A stretch of 64,000 nucleotides of DNA from Mansonella perstans (GCA_037074765.1 JBAMDO010000032.1:271539-335538); one strand, 5' to 3'. Counted from the first letter of the stretch, positions 1 through 11,703 are shown. Program-made: numbers and translations. Notes: generated by a model not told the origin, from the sequence alone.

Positions 1-607
1 GAAAGAAGGCTATCTTATATTTTCTTTGAATTAATATGAATAATGTTATGCCGAACCTATCTTCTCTTCTTTACTTCTTAAATATTTTAATATCATAAGG
101 CATTGCAGCAAATTGCCATCAAAATCACCAGTATAAGGTTAATAAATAAAATCGAATTCGATGACTGCATGCCTTTTGTCTTTGCTCACAACGAAGCGTA
201 ATTATACCAAACTCCAAAACAGTGATCGGAAAATGTATTCTTTCTTTGCCTTCTTGGGAATGATAATAAAAATAAAGGATTAAAGACGTACTATGACGCA
301 CAAGCCAAAAGACTGAAAAGTTTCGCTTTTCATAATAAGCAAATTCTTCGAAATAAAACCACAAAAATAAGCAATGAATATTTCAAGAAATAAAGAAAGA
401 TTTTTTCGGATACATATATGCTCAACTTTCCTATTATCATAAAAGTATATTTCAACTTGGCAGCAAATAAACAAAACTATTCCATAAGCAGAATTTTTTT
501 TCCATTTTGACCAAATACTGATCATGATCACAATCACTTCGTCATTCTAACTGCTTGACTGAGAAGAATATTTACTCTCCATGTTTCTCAAAACTTTTCT
601 TATTTTT
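1..607. repeat. Left arm of ~570-base inverted repeat R1
   Basis: Bases from about 35 to 607 read, in reverse complement, almost unchanged at 5155-5735; a shorter direct copy (homologous to bases 1 to about 225) lies at 14808-15035. The two long arms point toward each other and enclose the DnaJ gene. The 14808 copy follows the 3' end of a GST remnant, so bases 1-35 here may be the tail of another GST-array unit lying outside the window. No transposase and no clear terminal repeats are visible inside it. The last exon of the DnaJ gene (748-884) lies just outside this arm. Confidence 0.85.
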
Positions 608-747
608 GATTCATAGCCAGTTTGATATCGGCTATTTTTTTATCTAAAAATCATTCACATCTGCTATTTATGAACATAGAAAATATTGACAAGTGCTTCC
701 CTAAATTATGTTTTCAAGTTCTGTAGCCTACCTTCTAAAAACTCATT

Positions 748-3700
748 CTATCCAAAAATTTTCGTTCTCAGTCGTTTTAAAAACGTCACTTTGCTATACC
801 TCTCTTCTCCATTTTGACTTCTCTTTCCTCCATTATTATCATTCACTACTGTCGCCCCATTTCCAGCTCTTTTCCTTTCCACGTCTAAAAGAAGAGAAGT
901 CAAAAGGAGAAGTAAACTTCCATTTCGAAAAATAAGAATTCGTCATCCGGAGTCAGAGGATAAGCATTACTTAAATAGTTCTTGGTTTATTGCGGCAGAT
1001 TTCAAAAATCTAAATAAGGAAACACATAGTTATCTCATAAAAAAGATGTCAGAAAGAAAAAGATTACCTTCGACAGTACTCTTTATTCCCTGTATCGTAC
1101 CTGGAGTGTCAGTTTCCAGCTCAGCCCAAGCGTGTATCAGCGCTTTCTGTTTGTCTGTTAAAAGCCTGAAAAATTATCTACAATCAATTCGATTCACGAA
1201 TGGATATTAAATTTATATAGAACCTGGGTGAATTATGTATCGATTTCCTATAAATTGACACAAAAATCTTCAAATTTCCATAACTCATCAGAGATTCATT
1301 CTCCAAGCAACTCACATCAGTTAAAAACATCTCAAACACTTCATTCGTACTTCCCTCAGAAATAATCAAATGCATCCTAAGCTGATAATAATGTTTTGCA
1401 AAGCTAATCACTTACTTTGGTACTTTCACTTTAATATTTATATACTGGTCTCCATGTCCTGCATAATTTAATTTCTTTATTCCTCTACCCGTTAAACGCA
1501 TTTTCGTATGTGATGCAGTTCCTGGTGGTATTTGTATATGCGTGTCTTCCTTTATGCCCGGCACCTGTACGATTTCATCACGATAACAATACAACAGAAC
1601 ATTCAGACCATATCAATTTGTAAATAATTACAGTTTAATTGACCATGTTCCGATGGCGTATATTATTTATATAATAAACGATGGAAATCGAAACTAGTAG
1701 AATCTTGAATCATCTCAAACCCTTCGATATTCGAGTAAAATTTCTGAACCCGAACAAAGAAAAGCCGCAATGCCATTCTACGAATGTAAATAAAATTATG
1801 TTTACTTCCTCAAGTTGAAACTATTATCTCCTATTATTCAGCTTATTTTATGGATTACTAAGAATTCACGAAATCATGGGGATGTACAGGAAATTGCATT
1901 TGGATAACTTCTGTACCAGCCTTACATTGACTTCCTTTATATCTTAATAATTATTTATATCGTACTATTTTTATGTTCTATAACAATTTCGTTTCCACTA
2001 TTCATTTTCTCTTTTATTTCCTTTTTCTTTTCCTAACTTATTTCACAGACAAGAATAATTATACTTTGAAGAGAAAAAAAATACTTTGACTGTGCCTCCA
2101 AGAATCGCTTGTGCAATAGATATTTCAACATCACAGTGAATGTCATACTTATCACGTCGAAAACGTGATGACGGAGCCACTTTGAAGGTAATGAAAACAG
2201 TTGACTAAAAAAAATCGTGAATATGAATAACTGTAAAACTAATTACAAATCTAATTATGATAGTTTTCAGAAAAAAATCGTTAAAACTGACTTTTCCTAC
2301 GGGCATCCGGACAGTTTCACCATCATTTATTCCAGCTGGTACATTAACAGTTACAGAACGCCGCTGAACTGTTCGACCATGACCCTCGCATTGCAAACAT
2401 GGATTTTTATTATAAGAACCCGTTCCTCCGCAGCGTCCACAAGTGGACTGCATATAAAATCCACCCATTTGTTGCGTAACGTAACCTGTCCCATTGCAAT
2501 ATGGACAGGAAACCTAAACTAAGCAAAATGTTGAACGAACAGTTGTCTTGCCGAATATAAGCAAGTTTCATTTTTTTGTTTCATATTAAGTGATCAGCTC
2601 ACAATTCCAAAAAAAAAGAAAAAATTACGAGGAATATCGTCTGCTAACAAGAACTACCATAAAATACAGTTCAGCAGCTCAAATCAAATTAATTTTCATT
2701 AAGAGTGATCGTTAGCAACAAAAACAAAGTTGAATCAAAAAAATATAAACATAAATAACAACTATTGAGAAACACCTTTTTATAGCCCGGTTGAACTCCT
2801 TTTCCGAAACATGCAGGACAGTCATCCACAACATTTATATTCAAAGATTTCTGAGCTCCGCGGGCTGCATCTTCGAATGATATATTCAAAATATGCTGCT
2901 CTGATGACTCGAAGCCATCTGCCGAATCCGCGAAATCGCTGAAACTACTCGTGAAATTCGAAAATGGACTTCGTCCTCCTGAAATCCAATTATCTTTTCT
3001 CAATTAATTGTTAACAGCAAGCAGTAATTGTTGGAAAGAAATATTACTAAAGCGAGCTTTTGAATATTCTATTGAAATCAGAGTGGCACCTGGTGCTAGA
3101 CTAATATATCCCATATAAATTTTGTCCATGTTTTACAATTTCTTACCGAACATTTTCTTAAACAATTCTTCTGGATCAATTGTTGACTGGTACTGCCAGC
3201 CACCCGTATCGTAACCTGCTGCTCCAGCAGTCTGACGTTGCTGGAATGGGTCTGTACCAAACTGATCGTACTGAGCACGTTTTTGATCATCACTAAGCAC
3301 CTAAAAAGACTTCCGATCCAAGTAGAACCAAAATAAGATGTATTCAACAATTCTATGATTTCTGATTTCCCTGGAAACAAAGAATTCGTGACTGCCGATG
3401 TGTGCAAAAAAGCTTGAAACTTAATTCTTAAACCGACCTCATAAGCTTCAGATACTTCCTGAAATCGAGCACTGGCGTCTTTGCTTTTATTTACATCCGG
3501 ATGGTACTCTTTGGCTAACTGAAAAAATTCAGCAATTCTGGTTTTCAAAAAAAATAAATGCTTCTACTGAAATCGAAGTATTACCAAGAAGGCAAAAATT
3601 CGAAAAACAATATCATCACAAATACAAACTTTATAGTATGCTTTTTTGATATCCTTTGCCGATGCTCCCTTCTTCAGGCCTAAAATCTCATAGTAGTCGC

Positions 3701-3949
3701 GTTTATACCTAACATTGCTTGTGTGAATTCCAAATGTTTGCTTCATCAAAACATTTCGTTGTGCATCTGAAAAAAAAAAATTATAATTAAAAAGTTTGTC
3801 TGATCTTTCGCCAAGTTGGCAGTGTATGCAAAAACTTGTGATTTACTTGTAAAACAGCAGTTGATGATCGCAGCACACTGAACAGAAGCATGTTGCTGGG
3901 TTAAACAATGAGCGACTAGTCGACAAAGGCCTCGACCGGCAGGTATCAT
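748..3949 (-). CDS. dnj-10: Mitochondrial DnaJ (Hsp40) chaperone, Tid1/DNAJA3 type, complete, 10 exons
   Basis: Type I Hsp40 co-chaperone that delivers substrates to mitochondrial Hsp70 and stimulates its ATPase. Exons, 5' to 3' on the minus strand: 3847-3949, 3630-3766, 3438-3518, 3147-3300, 2776-2978, 2292-2513, 2085-2204, 1416-1564, 1068-1165, 748-884. All ten joins are GT..AG and in frame, giving 467 aa (human DNAJA3 is about 480). Seen in order: a short basic/aliphatic N-terminus usable as a transit peptide (1-56), J domain from RDYYEILGL (residue 57) with HPD at 86-88, a Gly/Phe/Ser-rich stretch near 150-175, four zinc-binding repeats [24 protein letters not shown] and CLQCEGHG (about 212-280), then the C-terminal substrate domain with VRMPVGK and IQIPPGT. 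The last exon ends [11 protein letters not shown], resembling the lysine-rich tail of long Tid1 isoforms. The start codon is the first ATG of the first exon; a minisatellite begins eleven bases upstream. Assignment is firm; only the first exon is less certain. Confidence 0.92.
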
Positions 3950-3956
3950 AGAACTT

Positions 3957-4226
3957 TCTGATCCTACACACCTGTAATCAAGAACTTTTTGATCCTACAC
4001 ACCTGTAATCAAGAACTTTTTGATCCTACACACCTGTAATCAAGAACTTTTTGATCCTACACACCTGTAATCAAGAACTTTTTGATCCTACACACCTGTA
4101 ATCAAGAACTTTTTGATCCTGCCACCTGTAATCAAGAACTTTCCGATCCTGCCACCTGTAATCAAGAACTTTCTGATCCTGCCACCTGTAATCAAGAACT
4201 TTCCGATCCTGCCACCTGTAATCAAA
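3957..4226. repeat. Minisatellite, ~9 units of 30-31 bases, directly 5' of dnj-10
   Basis: Units begin with GATCCT at 3960, 3991, 4022, 4053, 4084, 4115, 4145, 4175 and 4205. The first five have ACACACC after GATCCT and are 31 bases long; the last four have GCCACC and are 30 bases. All contain CTGTAATCAAGAACTTT. The array occupies the position where the promoter or 5' UTR of the minus-strand DnaJ gene would be expected. Confidence 0.95.
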
Positions 4227-4229
4227 AAC

Positions 4230-5154
4230 CTGAAACATATTTGATCCGAATCTGTACATGAGCAATGCATTTTTTTTTTAATTTGCAATCGAAAAAGACT
4301 CAGATATTTTGGCATTTATTAGACGCACACATATACTAACTAACTGAGACATTCATGATGAAGTGAAAGATACGTTGACCTCTACTTGGACAACTCTCTT
4401 GACCCCTGCAACTACTACCATAGGGGGAAAAAAAACGGAAAGAACAGTGATGATGACCTTTCGTTCCGCCGAAAAATTCCGAAATACTAAAATCTAAAAA
4501 CAACTGCGAGACCTTTTCCATCTGTTGCAGTTGCAAGAAGTAGTACACAGCTTTCTATCTGTTTTTTAAAAAAACTATAGAAGTGAGAGAAGGAAAGATT
4601 TTTCTGGTCTTTTTTAAACAATACTGTTTTTTTTGTAATTTTTATCTTTATTATCTCTTTAAATAGCACTCTCTCGTTCACTGTTACAACTGCTAAACTA
4701 ACCATAATGGTTAGACAATGCGTTTTGTATTTTAAAACTGTACAGTCTTTTTGCATTCTTTTTTTCTTTTCCACAAAAGTAATTTGCAATTATGTGATGG
4801 ATTCCAATTAAACGAAGAATAAATTTGATAATTGTTACTATGTAAGAAATATTTTGTATTACATCAAATACAAATATTTTTTAAACAAAAGTATCAATTT
4901 ATTTGAATTCAATATTCTCAGTTACGTGTTATCTGAAAGAAAATGACGTGACCTTTAAAATTTATTAATTAATTTTTAATATATGTTTATTGCACGTTTA
5001 AAATTATACTAAAATTATCATGCATTTTTGTGAAATATTTTTATTTGTTGCCAAATTAAAATACATTTTTACAGAACTTTAAGTGCATATATATCTGTAA
5101 TTTTTAGATCAAAAAATAGCCAATGATAAAATTGATGATCAAATGGATTAAAAA
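4230..5154. other. AT-rich spacer, nothing recognised
   Basis: Upstream of dnj-10 and left of the right R1 arm. Short reading frames here are low-complexity (poly-Lys/Phe/Asn type) and have no splice context. I see no gene or RNA. Confidence 0.6.
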
Positions 5155-5735
5155 ATAAGAAAAGTTTTGAGAAATATGGAGAAGTAAATATTCTTCTCAG
5201 TCAAGCAGTTAGAATGACGAAGTGATTGTGATCATGATCAGTATTTGGTCAAAATGGAAAAAAAATTCTGCTTATGGAATAGTTTTGTTTATTTGTTGCC
5301 AAGTTGAAATATACTTTTATGGTAATAGGAAAGTTGAGCATATATGTATCCGAAAAAATCTTTCTTTATTTCTTGAAATATTCATTGCTTATTTTTGTGG
5401 TTTTATTTCGAAGAATTTGCTTATTATGAAAAGCGAAACTTTTCAGTCTTTTGGCTTGTGCGTCATAGTACGTCTTTAATCCTTTATTTTTATTATCATT
5501 CCCAAGAAGGCAAAGAAAGAATACATTTTCCGATCACTGTTTTGTTTTGGAGTTTGGCATAAGTACGCTTCGTTGTAAACAAAGACAAAAGGCACGCAGT
5601 CATCGAATTCGATTTTATTTATTGACCTTATATTGGTGATTTTGATGGCAATTTGCTGCAATGCCTTGTGATATTAAAATATTTAAGAAGTAAAGAAGAG
5701 AAGATAGGTTCGGCATAACATTATTCATATTCAAA
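5155..5735. repeat. Right arm of inverted repeat R1
   Basis: Reverse complement of about 35-607 with only scattered substitutions. It ends at about 5735 and abuts a truncated GST-type promoter at 5745-5980. The pair suggests that the DnaJ gene was caught between two oppositely oriented GST-array segments. Confidence 0.85.
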
Positions 5736-5744
5736 TATAGATGA

Positions 5745-5980
5745 ATAATAACGACAGGAAAGGGATAACATAACGAGAACATTGCAGACGAAACTGAAGA
5801 AGTGACCCAAATCAATGCCATAATCAAGGTCAACTCTCTGATTTCCTACGCTTATATACGGATATGTGTACCGATCTTAGCCAATCAGATTAAAACAAAC
5901 GATAGGAAATAATTCTGAGTTCTGAGGTCACAGATATGACAATTATAAAAGGAAACAATTCAGAAAAATGATAAACAAGC
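5745..5980 (-). promoter_or_regulatory. Orphan copy of the GST-array promoter block
   Basis: Homologous to the 5' flanks at 8700-8940, 10495-10740, 15440-15690 and 18380-18640. It contains a TATA-like element at about 5852-5859 and a CCAAT/ATTGG pair just upstream (about 5870-5895), oriented for minus-strand transcription. Instead of a GST gene, the sequence below it is R1 and then dnj-10 (start codon 1.9 kb away). Whether it still drives anything is unknown. Confidence 0.5.
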
Positions 5981-6254
5981 AGTCAATTTAATATGAATAT
6001 CGGTACGCTATCTTTAATAAATTCCATTGAATTTTGAGAGCCACAACGATTGGTGTTCATAACAGTGGGATATTGTTTTGTTGTAGTTGTAGGAGTTGTC
6101 GGAGGATCCGTTAACTGAGGTTCGAGAATCAGAACTGATTCTCGAACTGTCCGGGTCTGCAAAGAAAGACAATTACTCTCCACTGCCAAGTTCGATTTTT
6201 GAGGTGTTTCAAAATGCAAATTATTCAAAGAGATTTTGATGAATGTTAAAGTTT

Positions 6255-8174
6255 TCAGGATTCTTTATTAAGAGACACTGGTAAGTTTGCGTTGCTATGC
6301 TCATTCAACTGCTGCAGAACCTGTACATTGTTGCTTCGTGAACGGGTAGCTAATAAATAACAGTACCTCTGGCAAATCTCGCATCGTGTTGAACCATTTC
6401 GCAAGTTTTGGATAGTTATTCGGGAAATACATAAGGAAGCAATCTTTAACGTATTGTCGAATAACAAACAAACGTTGGATGAACGGATAGAACATGATGT
6501 CTGGTAAGCCGATTGTTGTGCCTATATTTATAAAGTAAATATAAATTAAAAGTTAAAGAAAGGAATGCAATCAAATTGAAATTAAAGTATTAAGAAGGCT
6601 TGCAAGACAGGGACCAGAAACAGTTTGTAGCAAATGGGACAAAAAAAGGGAGAAATGAAAAGATGAAACCTGAAAAGAAAGGAGATTGTAGTTCTTGCTC
6701 AGCCATGGAAAGTTCCAGTGCAAGATCAGTGACATTACCGGAAAAGTTTCCCAAATGTGTCATTTCGTGTATTGTATTACAAATCTGTAATAAATAGCTG
6801 TTAAAAGAGCACGAATAGATGCAAATAGAGTTGTAAAAATCAGTCGATGTACCGTTTGTAGTTGAAGTGAATCATATCGCTGTTTTGCTCTCAAATATGG
6901 TTCTTTGGGAAGAATGCTTTTTTCTGGAAACGCATCATCCAAATATTCCAGAATCACACGCGAGTCAACCACAAACTGCAATTCTATATTTTTAAATTTC
7001 ATAGGAGGTGAAAAGTCAATAAGTCCCACTTAATTGTGATCACGCGATGCTTTTGGCTTAGTCTTCAAAGCATGGCCAGAAAATACAATAAAAATCATAA
7101 TAAAAAATGGAATGATCTAGAAATGAAGTGGATGGATATTTGCTATTCATTTTGATATAAATGACATTTTTGATATAAACAACAAGCCTTATCGTTATGT
7201 TGCAGAACTGGTGCTTTGAAATTGTTCAAACGAAACCAATTAGGCTCATTTTGTTCATCAACATAAAAAATTTCAAATCTGTAACGGACATTAACAATGA
7301 ATTGTTAATTGTTAGCTTATAAATAATGTTGATAAATTGCTTTGATATACTAAAATTTCAAGAGACTAACGGGATGCCTTTCTTGAGCGCAGCGATGATA
7401 ACTCTATCACAGTATGGACATGTTCGCAATACATAAATGCGAACGATATTCTTCGGTACACCTGTATTCAAACAATAATTTTACATATTTTTACTTTCTA
7501 TTAAAATATATCGATGTTTTCTCATACAAACATGTGAGATGCTGAATGCATTGCCATAATGGTATTACTGCCAGAATAAGTGATGAAATAGATCTTTCTC
7601 AGTATATCGTAGCATCAGATAATACTAATATATAAAAGAGATACACTGTAGGATAGTTGCAACAAACATGATATTTTGTTATTTGCTTACTGTAAGGAAA
7701 TTATAAAATGTAAAGAGAAAAATCTAACCTTCTAGAAAAACTGTTGGAACAAATCCTGCTGGTCCCTTTATTACAAATTGTTGCGGAAGTGAGAAATTGA
7801 TTGCTGAGAGAAACAAGATCCTAAAAGTATCGATAAAAGTATCGATTCACTACATCTCTCATCAATATAAGACACAAATTGTTTAAAAAAGGCTCCAAAA
7901 AGCTTCAATTATAATGTCATAGCTCAAAGCAATTGATCTTAGTCAAACTAATGAAAATTTCGTGGACATTATGGAATTTAAGTTAATTTGGTAGAAATGT
8001 GTCAAAAAATTCAAATACTGTTTTGTTATTTCTAGTCTATCATTAATATCATTTACAGTATGAAAGCTGCAATACTCCTTCTGGAAATTAAATTATTTGT
8101 CATTTATTGGAATGCAATTGAATTTAAACAATGCGCTCATATTTCACTTACCATGTCAATAACTGCTTAAACAT
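6255..8174 (-). CDS. Omega-class GST-like gene, copy A (intact 3' end, probable frameshift at 5' end)
   Basis: Glutathione transferase fold, omega class by sequence pattern; members usually do thiol transfer and oxidative-stress work. Exons: 8152-8174, 8057-8077, 7729-7803, 7371-7461, 7181-7278, 6853-7028, 6670-6784, 6367-6521, 6255-6320. From 7803 downward all joins are in frame. Landmarks: VRIYVLRTCPYC (thioredoxin-fold active site, here a CPYC dithiol), NEPNWFRLNNFKAPVL, VILEYLDDAF, LRAKQRYDS, and YPKLAKWFNTMRDLPE in the C-terminal helical domain. Exon 2 is 21 bases instead of the 20 seen in copy C (donor ATACTGTAAAT versus ATACGTGTAAAT), which puts the first two exons out of frame. The last exon reads through to LNKES and stops at 6255, where copies B and C have TAG. 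So A has the best 3' end but a doubtful start. Confidence 0.7.
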
Positions 8175-8671
8175 TGTCGAATGATGATGCTTGCTATTAG
8201 CAGTAAAGTTGAAACAATCGCTTAATGATAGCGTGATATACTGCAATTGAACTGTTTGTAATAAAATTTTGCTAGCAATAGACTACAAACGCATAAGACA
8301 ATTGCGATCCTAGCAGAATGGCGGTTTTCACTTTGTATTATTTTTGAAATAGGAAGCACTAATCAGTTTGAAAAAGAAAGCGATAGAACAAAATGTAGAG
8401 TAAAATGCCTGAAATGATATTCTGCTCTAGCAAAGCCACTAATAAACTGAATTAAAGCAGCTTTGATGTAACCCATTTAAATTACTGGTTATAGATAGGT
8501 AATACATCAGATGTTGTCACGGCAGGTTATTTTCCTTAAACTAAAAAGATGGATTTATTCTTGGGTTGAATATTGAGTACATTAACTTTAAGGCAATCTT
8601 TGCGTGGTTTCCCGTCTGTTATGATAAGGTGCTAATTTGTTGCAAAGTAAAAGGGTTTATTGTTGTCAAAA

Positions 8672-8776
8672 TTAAATGACGATGTTCAAAACTATGCGAA
8701 TAATAACGACAAGAAAGGGATAACATAACGAGAAGATTGCAGGCGAAGCTGAAGAAGTGACCCAAATCAATGGCAT
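8672..8776 (-). CDS. 34-codon reading frame in the copy A promoter block
   Basis: Begins MPLIWVTSSASPAIF and ends at a TAA in the same place as in the other copies. It lies some 30 bases downstream of a TATA-like element (about 8806-8813). The hydrophobic, Ser-rich N-terminus could be a signal peptide, a non-canonical first exon of the GST, or an upstream ORF. No function known to me. Confidence 0.3.
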   Translation of the reverse strand: MPLIWVTSSASPAIFSLCYPFLVVIIRIVLNIVI

Positions 8777-9213
8777 AATCAAGGTCAACTCTCTGATTTC
8801 CTACGTTTATATACGGATATGTGTACCAATCTTAGCCAATCAGATTAAAACAAATGATAGGAAATAATTCTGAGTTCTGAGGTCACAGATATGACAATTA
8901 TAAAAGGAAACAATTCAGAAAAATGATAAACAAGCATTCAATTAAATATACTGAATCATCGAGCCACAACGATTGATGTCTATAACAGTGGGATATTGTT
9001 CTGCTGTAGTGATCAGAAAAGTCTTCAACTGAGGTTCTGATTCTCGAACTGTTCGAGTCTGCAAAGACAATTACTCTCCACTGCCAAGTTCGATTTTTTC
9101 TTGAGATGTTTCAAAATGCAAAATATTCAAAAAGATTTTGATGAATGTTAAAGCTTTCAGGATTCTTTATTAAGAGACACTGATAGGTTTGCGTTGCTAT
9201 GTTCATTCAATTG

Positions 9214-10278
9214 CTACAGATTCTGTGAATTCTGTGAATGTTGCTTCGTGAACGGATTGCTAATAAATAACAGTTACCTCTGGCAAATCTCGCATCGTGT
9301 TGAACCATTTCACAAGTTTTGGATAGTTATTCGGGAAATACATAAGGAAGCAATCTTTAACGTATTGTTGAATGATATACAAGCGTTGGATGAAGGGATA
9401 GAACACGATGTCTGGTAAGCCGATTGTTGTGCCTATATTTGTAAAGTAAATATAAATTAAAAGTTAAAGAAAGGAGTGTGATCAAATTGAAATCAAAGTA
9501 TTAAGAATGCTTGCAAGAGAGGGACCAGAAGCAGTTTGTAGCAATGGACAAAAAAAGGAAGAAATGAAAAGATGAAACCTGAAAAGAAAGGAGGTTGTAG
9601 TTCTTGCTCAGCCATGGAAAGTTTCAGTGCAAGATCAGTGACATTACCGGAAAACTTTCCCAAATGTGTCATTTCGTGTATTGTATTACAAATCTGTAAT
9701 AAGTAGCTGTTAAAAGAGCACGAATAGAGTTGCAAAAATCAGTCGATGTACCGTTTGTAGTTGAAGTGAATCATATCGCTGTTTTGCTCTCAAAAATGGT
9801 TCTTTGGGCAGAATGTTTTTTCCTGGAAACGCATCATCCAAATATTCCAGAATCACACGCGAGTCAATCACAAACTGTAATTCTATATTTATAAATTTCA
9901 TAGGAGGTGAAAAGTCAATAAGTCCCACTTAATTGTAATCACGCGATGCTTTTGGCTTAGTCTTCAAAACATGGCCAGAAGATGCAATAAAAATCATAAT
10001 AAAAAATGGAATGATCTAGAAATGAAGTGGATGGATATTTGCTATTCATTTTGATATAAATGACATTTTTGATATAAACAACAAGCCTTATCGTTATGTT
10101 GTAGAACGGGTGCTTTGAAATTGTTCAAACGAAACCAATTAGGCTCATTTTGTTCATCAACATAAAAAATTTCAAATCTGTAACGGATATATAAATATAG
10201 AGTGAAATGCCTGAAATGATATTCTGCTCTTGCAAAGCCACTAATAAACTGAATTAAAGCAGCTTTGATGTAACCCAT
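9214..10278 (-). CDS. Omega-class GST-like gene, copy B, active-site exon deleted
   Basis: Exons: 10080-10278, 9752-9927, 9579-9693, 9278-9432, 9214-9231; frame open throughout, about 220 aa. A deletion at about 10190 joined the 5' flank to the acceptor of the YVDEQNEPNW exon without breaking the frame: a reading frame starting MGYIKAALIQ runs straight into RYRFEIFYVDEQNEP. The exon with CPYC is gone, so the product would lack the thioredoxin-fold catalytic cysteine, while the helical domain (EYLDDAF, RAKQRYDS, FFSG) is kept. The end is shortened by TAG at 9214-9216 relative to copy A. It may be a pseudogene or a non-catalytic paralogue. Confidence 0.55.
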
Positions 10279-10461
10279 TTAAACTACTGGTTATAGATAG
10301 GTGTTGTCACGGCAGGTCGTTTTCCTTAAACTAAAAAGATGGATTTATTCTTGGGTTGAATATTGAGTACATTAACTTTAAGGCAATCTTTGCGTGGTTT
10401 CCCGTCTGTTATGATAAGGTGCTAATTTGTTGCAAAGTAAAAGAGTTCATTGTTGTCAAAA

Positions 10462-10566
10462 TTAAATGACAATGTTCGAATCTATACGAATAATAACGAC
10501 AAGAAAGGGATAACATACCGAGAACACTGAAGACGAAGCTGAAGAAGTGACCCAAATCAATGCCAT
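10462..10566 (-). CDS. 34-codon reading frame in the copy B promoter block
   Basis: Begins MALIWVTSSASSSVF; same length and stop position as its counterparts at 8672-8776, 13073-13177 and 18360-18464. TATA-like element at about 10593-10600. Unknown role. Confidence 0.3.
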   Translation of the reverse strand: MALIWVTSSASSSVFSVCYPFLVVIIRIDSNIVI

Positions 10567-10739
10567 AATCAAGGTCAACTCTCTGATTTGGCTTATATAT
10601 GGATGTGTGTACCAATCTTAGCCAATCAGATTAAAGCAACTCAGAGGTCAGAGGTTGACAGAGATCAATAGGAAATAATTCTGAGTTCTGAGGTCACAGA
10701 TATGACAATTATAAAAGGGAAGAATTCAAAGAAAATGAT

Positions 10740-11703
10740 AAACAAGCAGTCAATTAAATAATATTCTGAATCATCGGTGAGCTGTTTCCAACAAATGTCT
10801 TTGAATTGCTAATTGTTAAGAAGTCTTGAATTATGTCATACAACGTTATAATGCCAAATCATCCCATAATTATCATGATATGTCCTGTCAATGCATTTAA
10901 ACAGATGTAATCTAATGCATGAAATAGAGTTCCATCAAAATTCAAAAACTTTTGAATCTATTCAGTTTTACTTTTTTCAATTCACCCAGATTCACCGAGA
11001 AACAGATGTAAATGTTTCCCACAACTTGAAGTAAAGCAATCTTTGAGTTGTCTAATTGTATACTTGACCATTTTAATTGAAGCATTGTTTTTATCTCACT
11101 TAACTTCTGTGTTGTTTCAAAATACTTCTGTTACAGCCATTTCTTCTATCAAATCTCTAAAACAACGTCACTTCTCACGCAAATCGTTTTTCAGGAAAAT
11201 ATTATAGAATAATAATAAATGAAATCAAGCATCGCGTCGCGTAGTCCTTTTCACAGAGTGAAGTTGCTCGTCTGATTTGTGCTTCCAAATGAATTCATCA
11301 TATTCAGATGATTGGACTCTTCGCGGAATGCATTTTTAAAATATGCTTAAGCAATTTCAATTTTTACAATACTGGTCAATAGGATCGCTGAGACAACTGC
11401 TCAAATCTGTGCATTCTAAATTCTCTCATTATCATTTTACATTTTGCAATATTTTATATATGTAAGTGCGTATTGTAATTTGTAAAATGGTAATGATAAA
11501 CTAATAAAACGTTTGATTGACAACTGTTGATTATAACTTTAATAAAATTGAATCAGCGAAACGAAAGACAAAAAATAAAAGCATGGATAAGGCTGAAGCC
11601 AAAATAAATTAAAAATGATTATTTGGAAGAAATTGAATTGTGACTAGTAAATTGAGAGGCGGCATTTGGAGCCATCCGCCATCTGCAGTGTTCTCAATTT
11701 TCA
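10740..11703. repeat. Duplicated flank, near-identical to 18640-19606
   Basis: About 0.95 kb that follows the promoter block of copy B recurs beyond copy C, ending at the same point (after the words for ATCTGCAGTGTTCTCAATT). It shows that B and C, with their long upstream flanks, come from one segmental duplication. Small indels distinguish the two (for example a duplicated TTCACCCAG stretch near 18850-18900). I find no convincing gene in it. Confidence 0.85.

Noticed and set aside
280..537. 85-codon frame in R1, repeated at 5222-5479 with one residue changed
   Set aside because: The two arms are almost identical at DNA level, so frame conservation says nothing about selection; composition is that of AT-rich noncoding DNA.
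708..935. Plus-strand frame over the dnj-10 last exon
   Set aside because: It is the antisense shadow of exon 748-884, which splices in frame and ends like Tid1.
3957..4226. CRISPR-like array
   Set aside because: Units are contiguous tandem repeats without unique spacers, in a eukaryotic genome.
4071..4265. Repetitive frame with DYRWQDRKVL units
   Set aside because: It is the translation of the 30-31-base minisatellite; equal frames appear in other phases of the same repeat.
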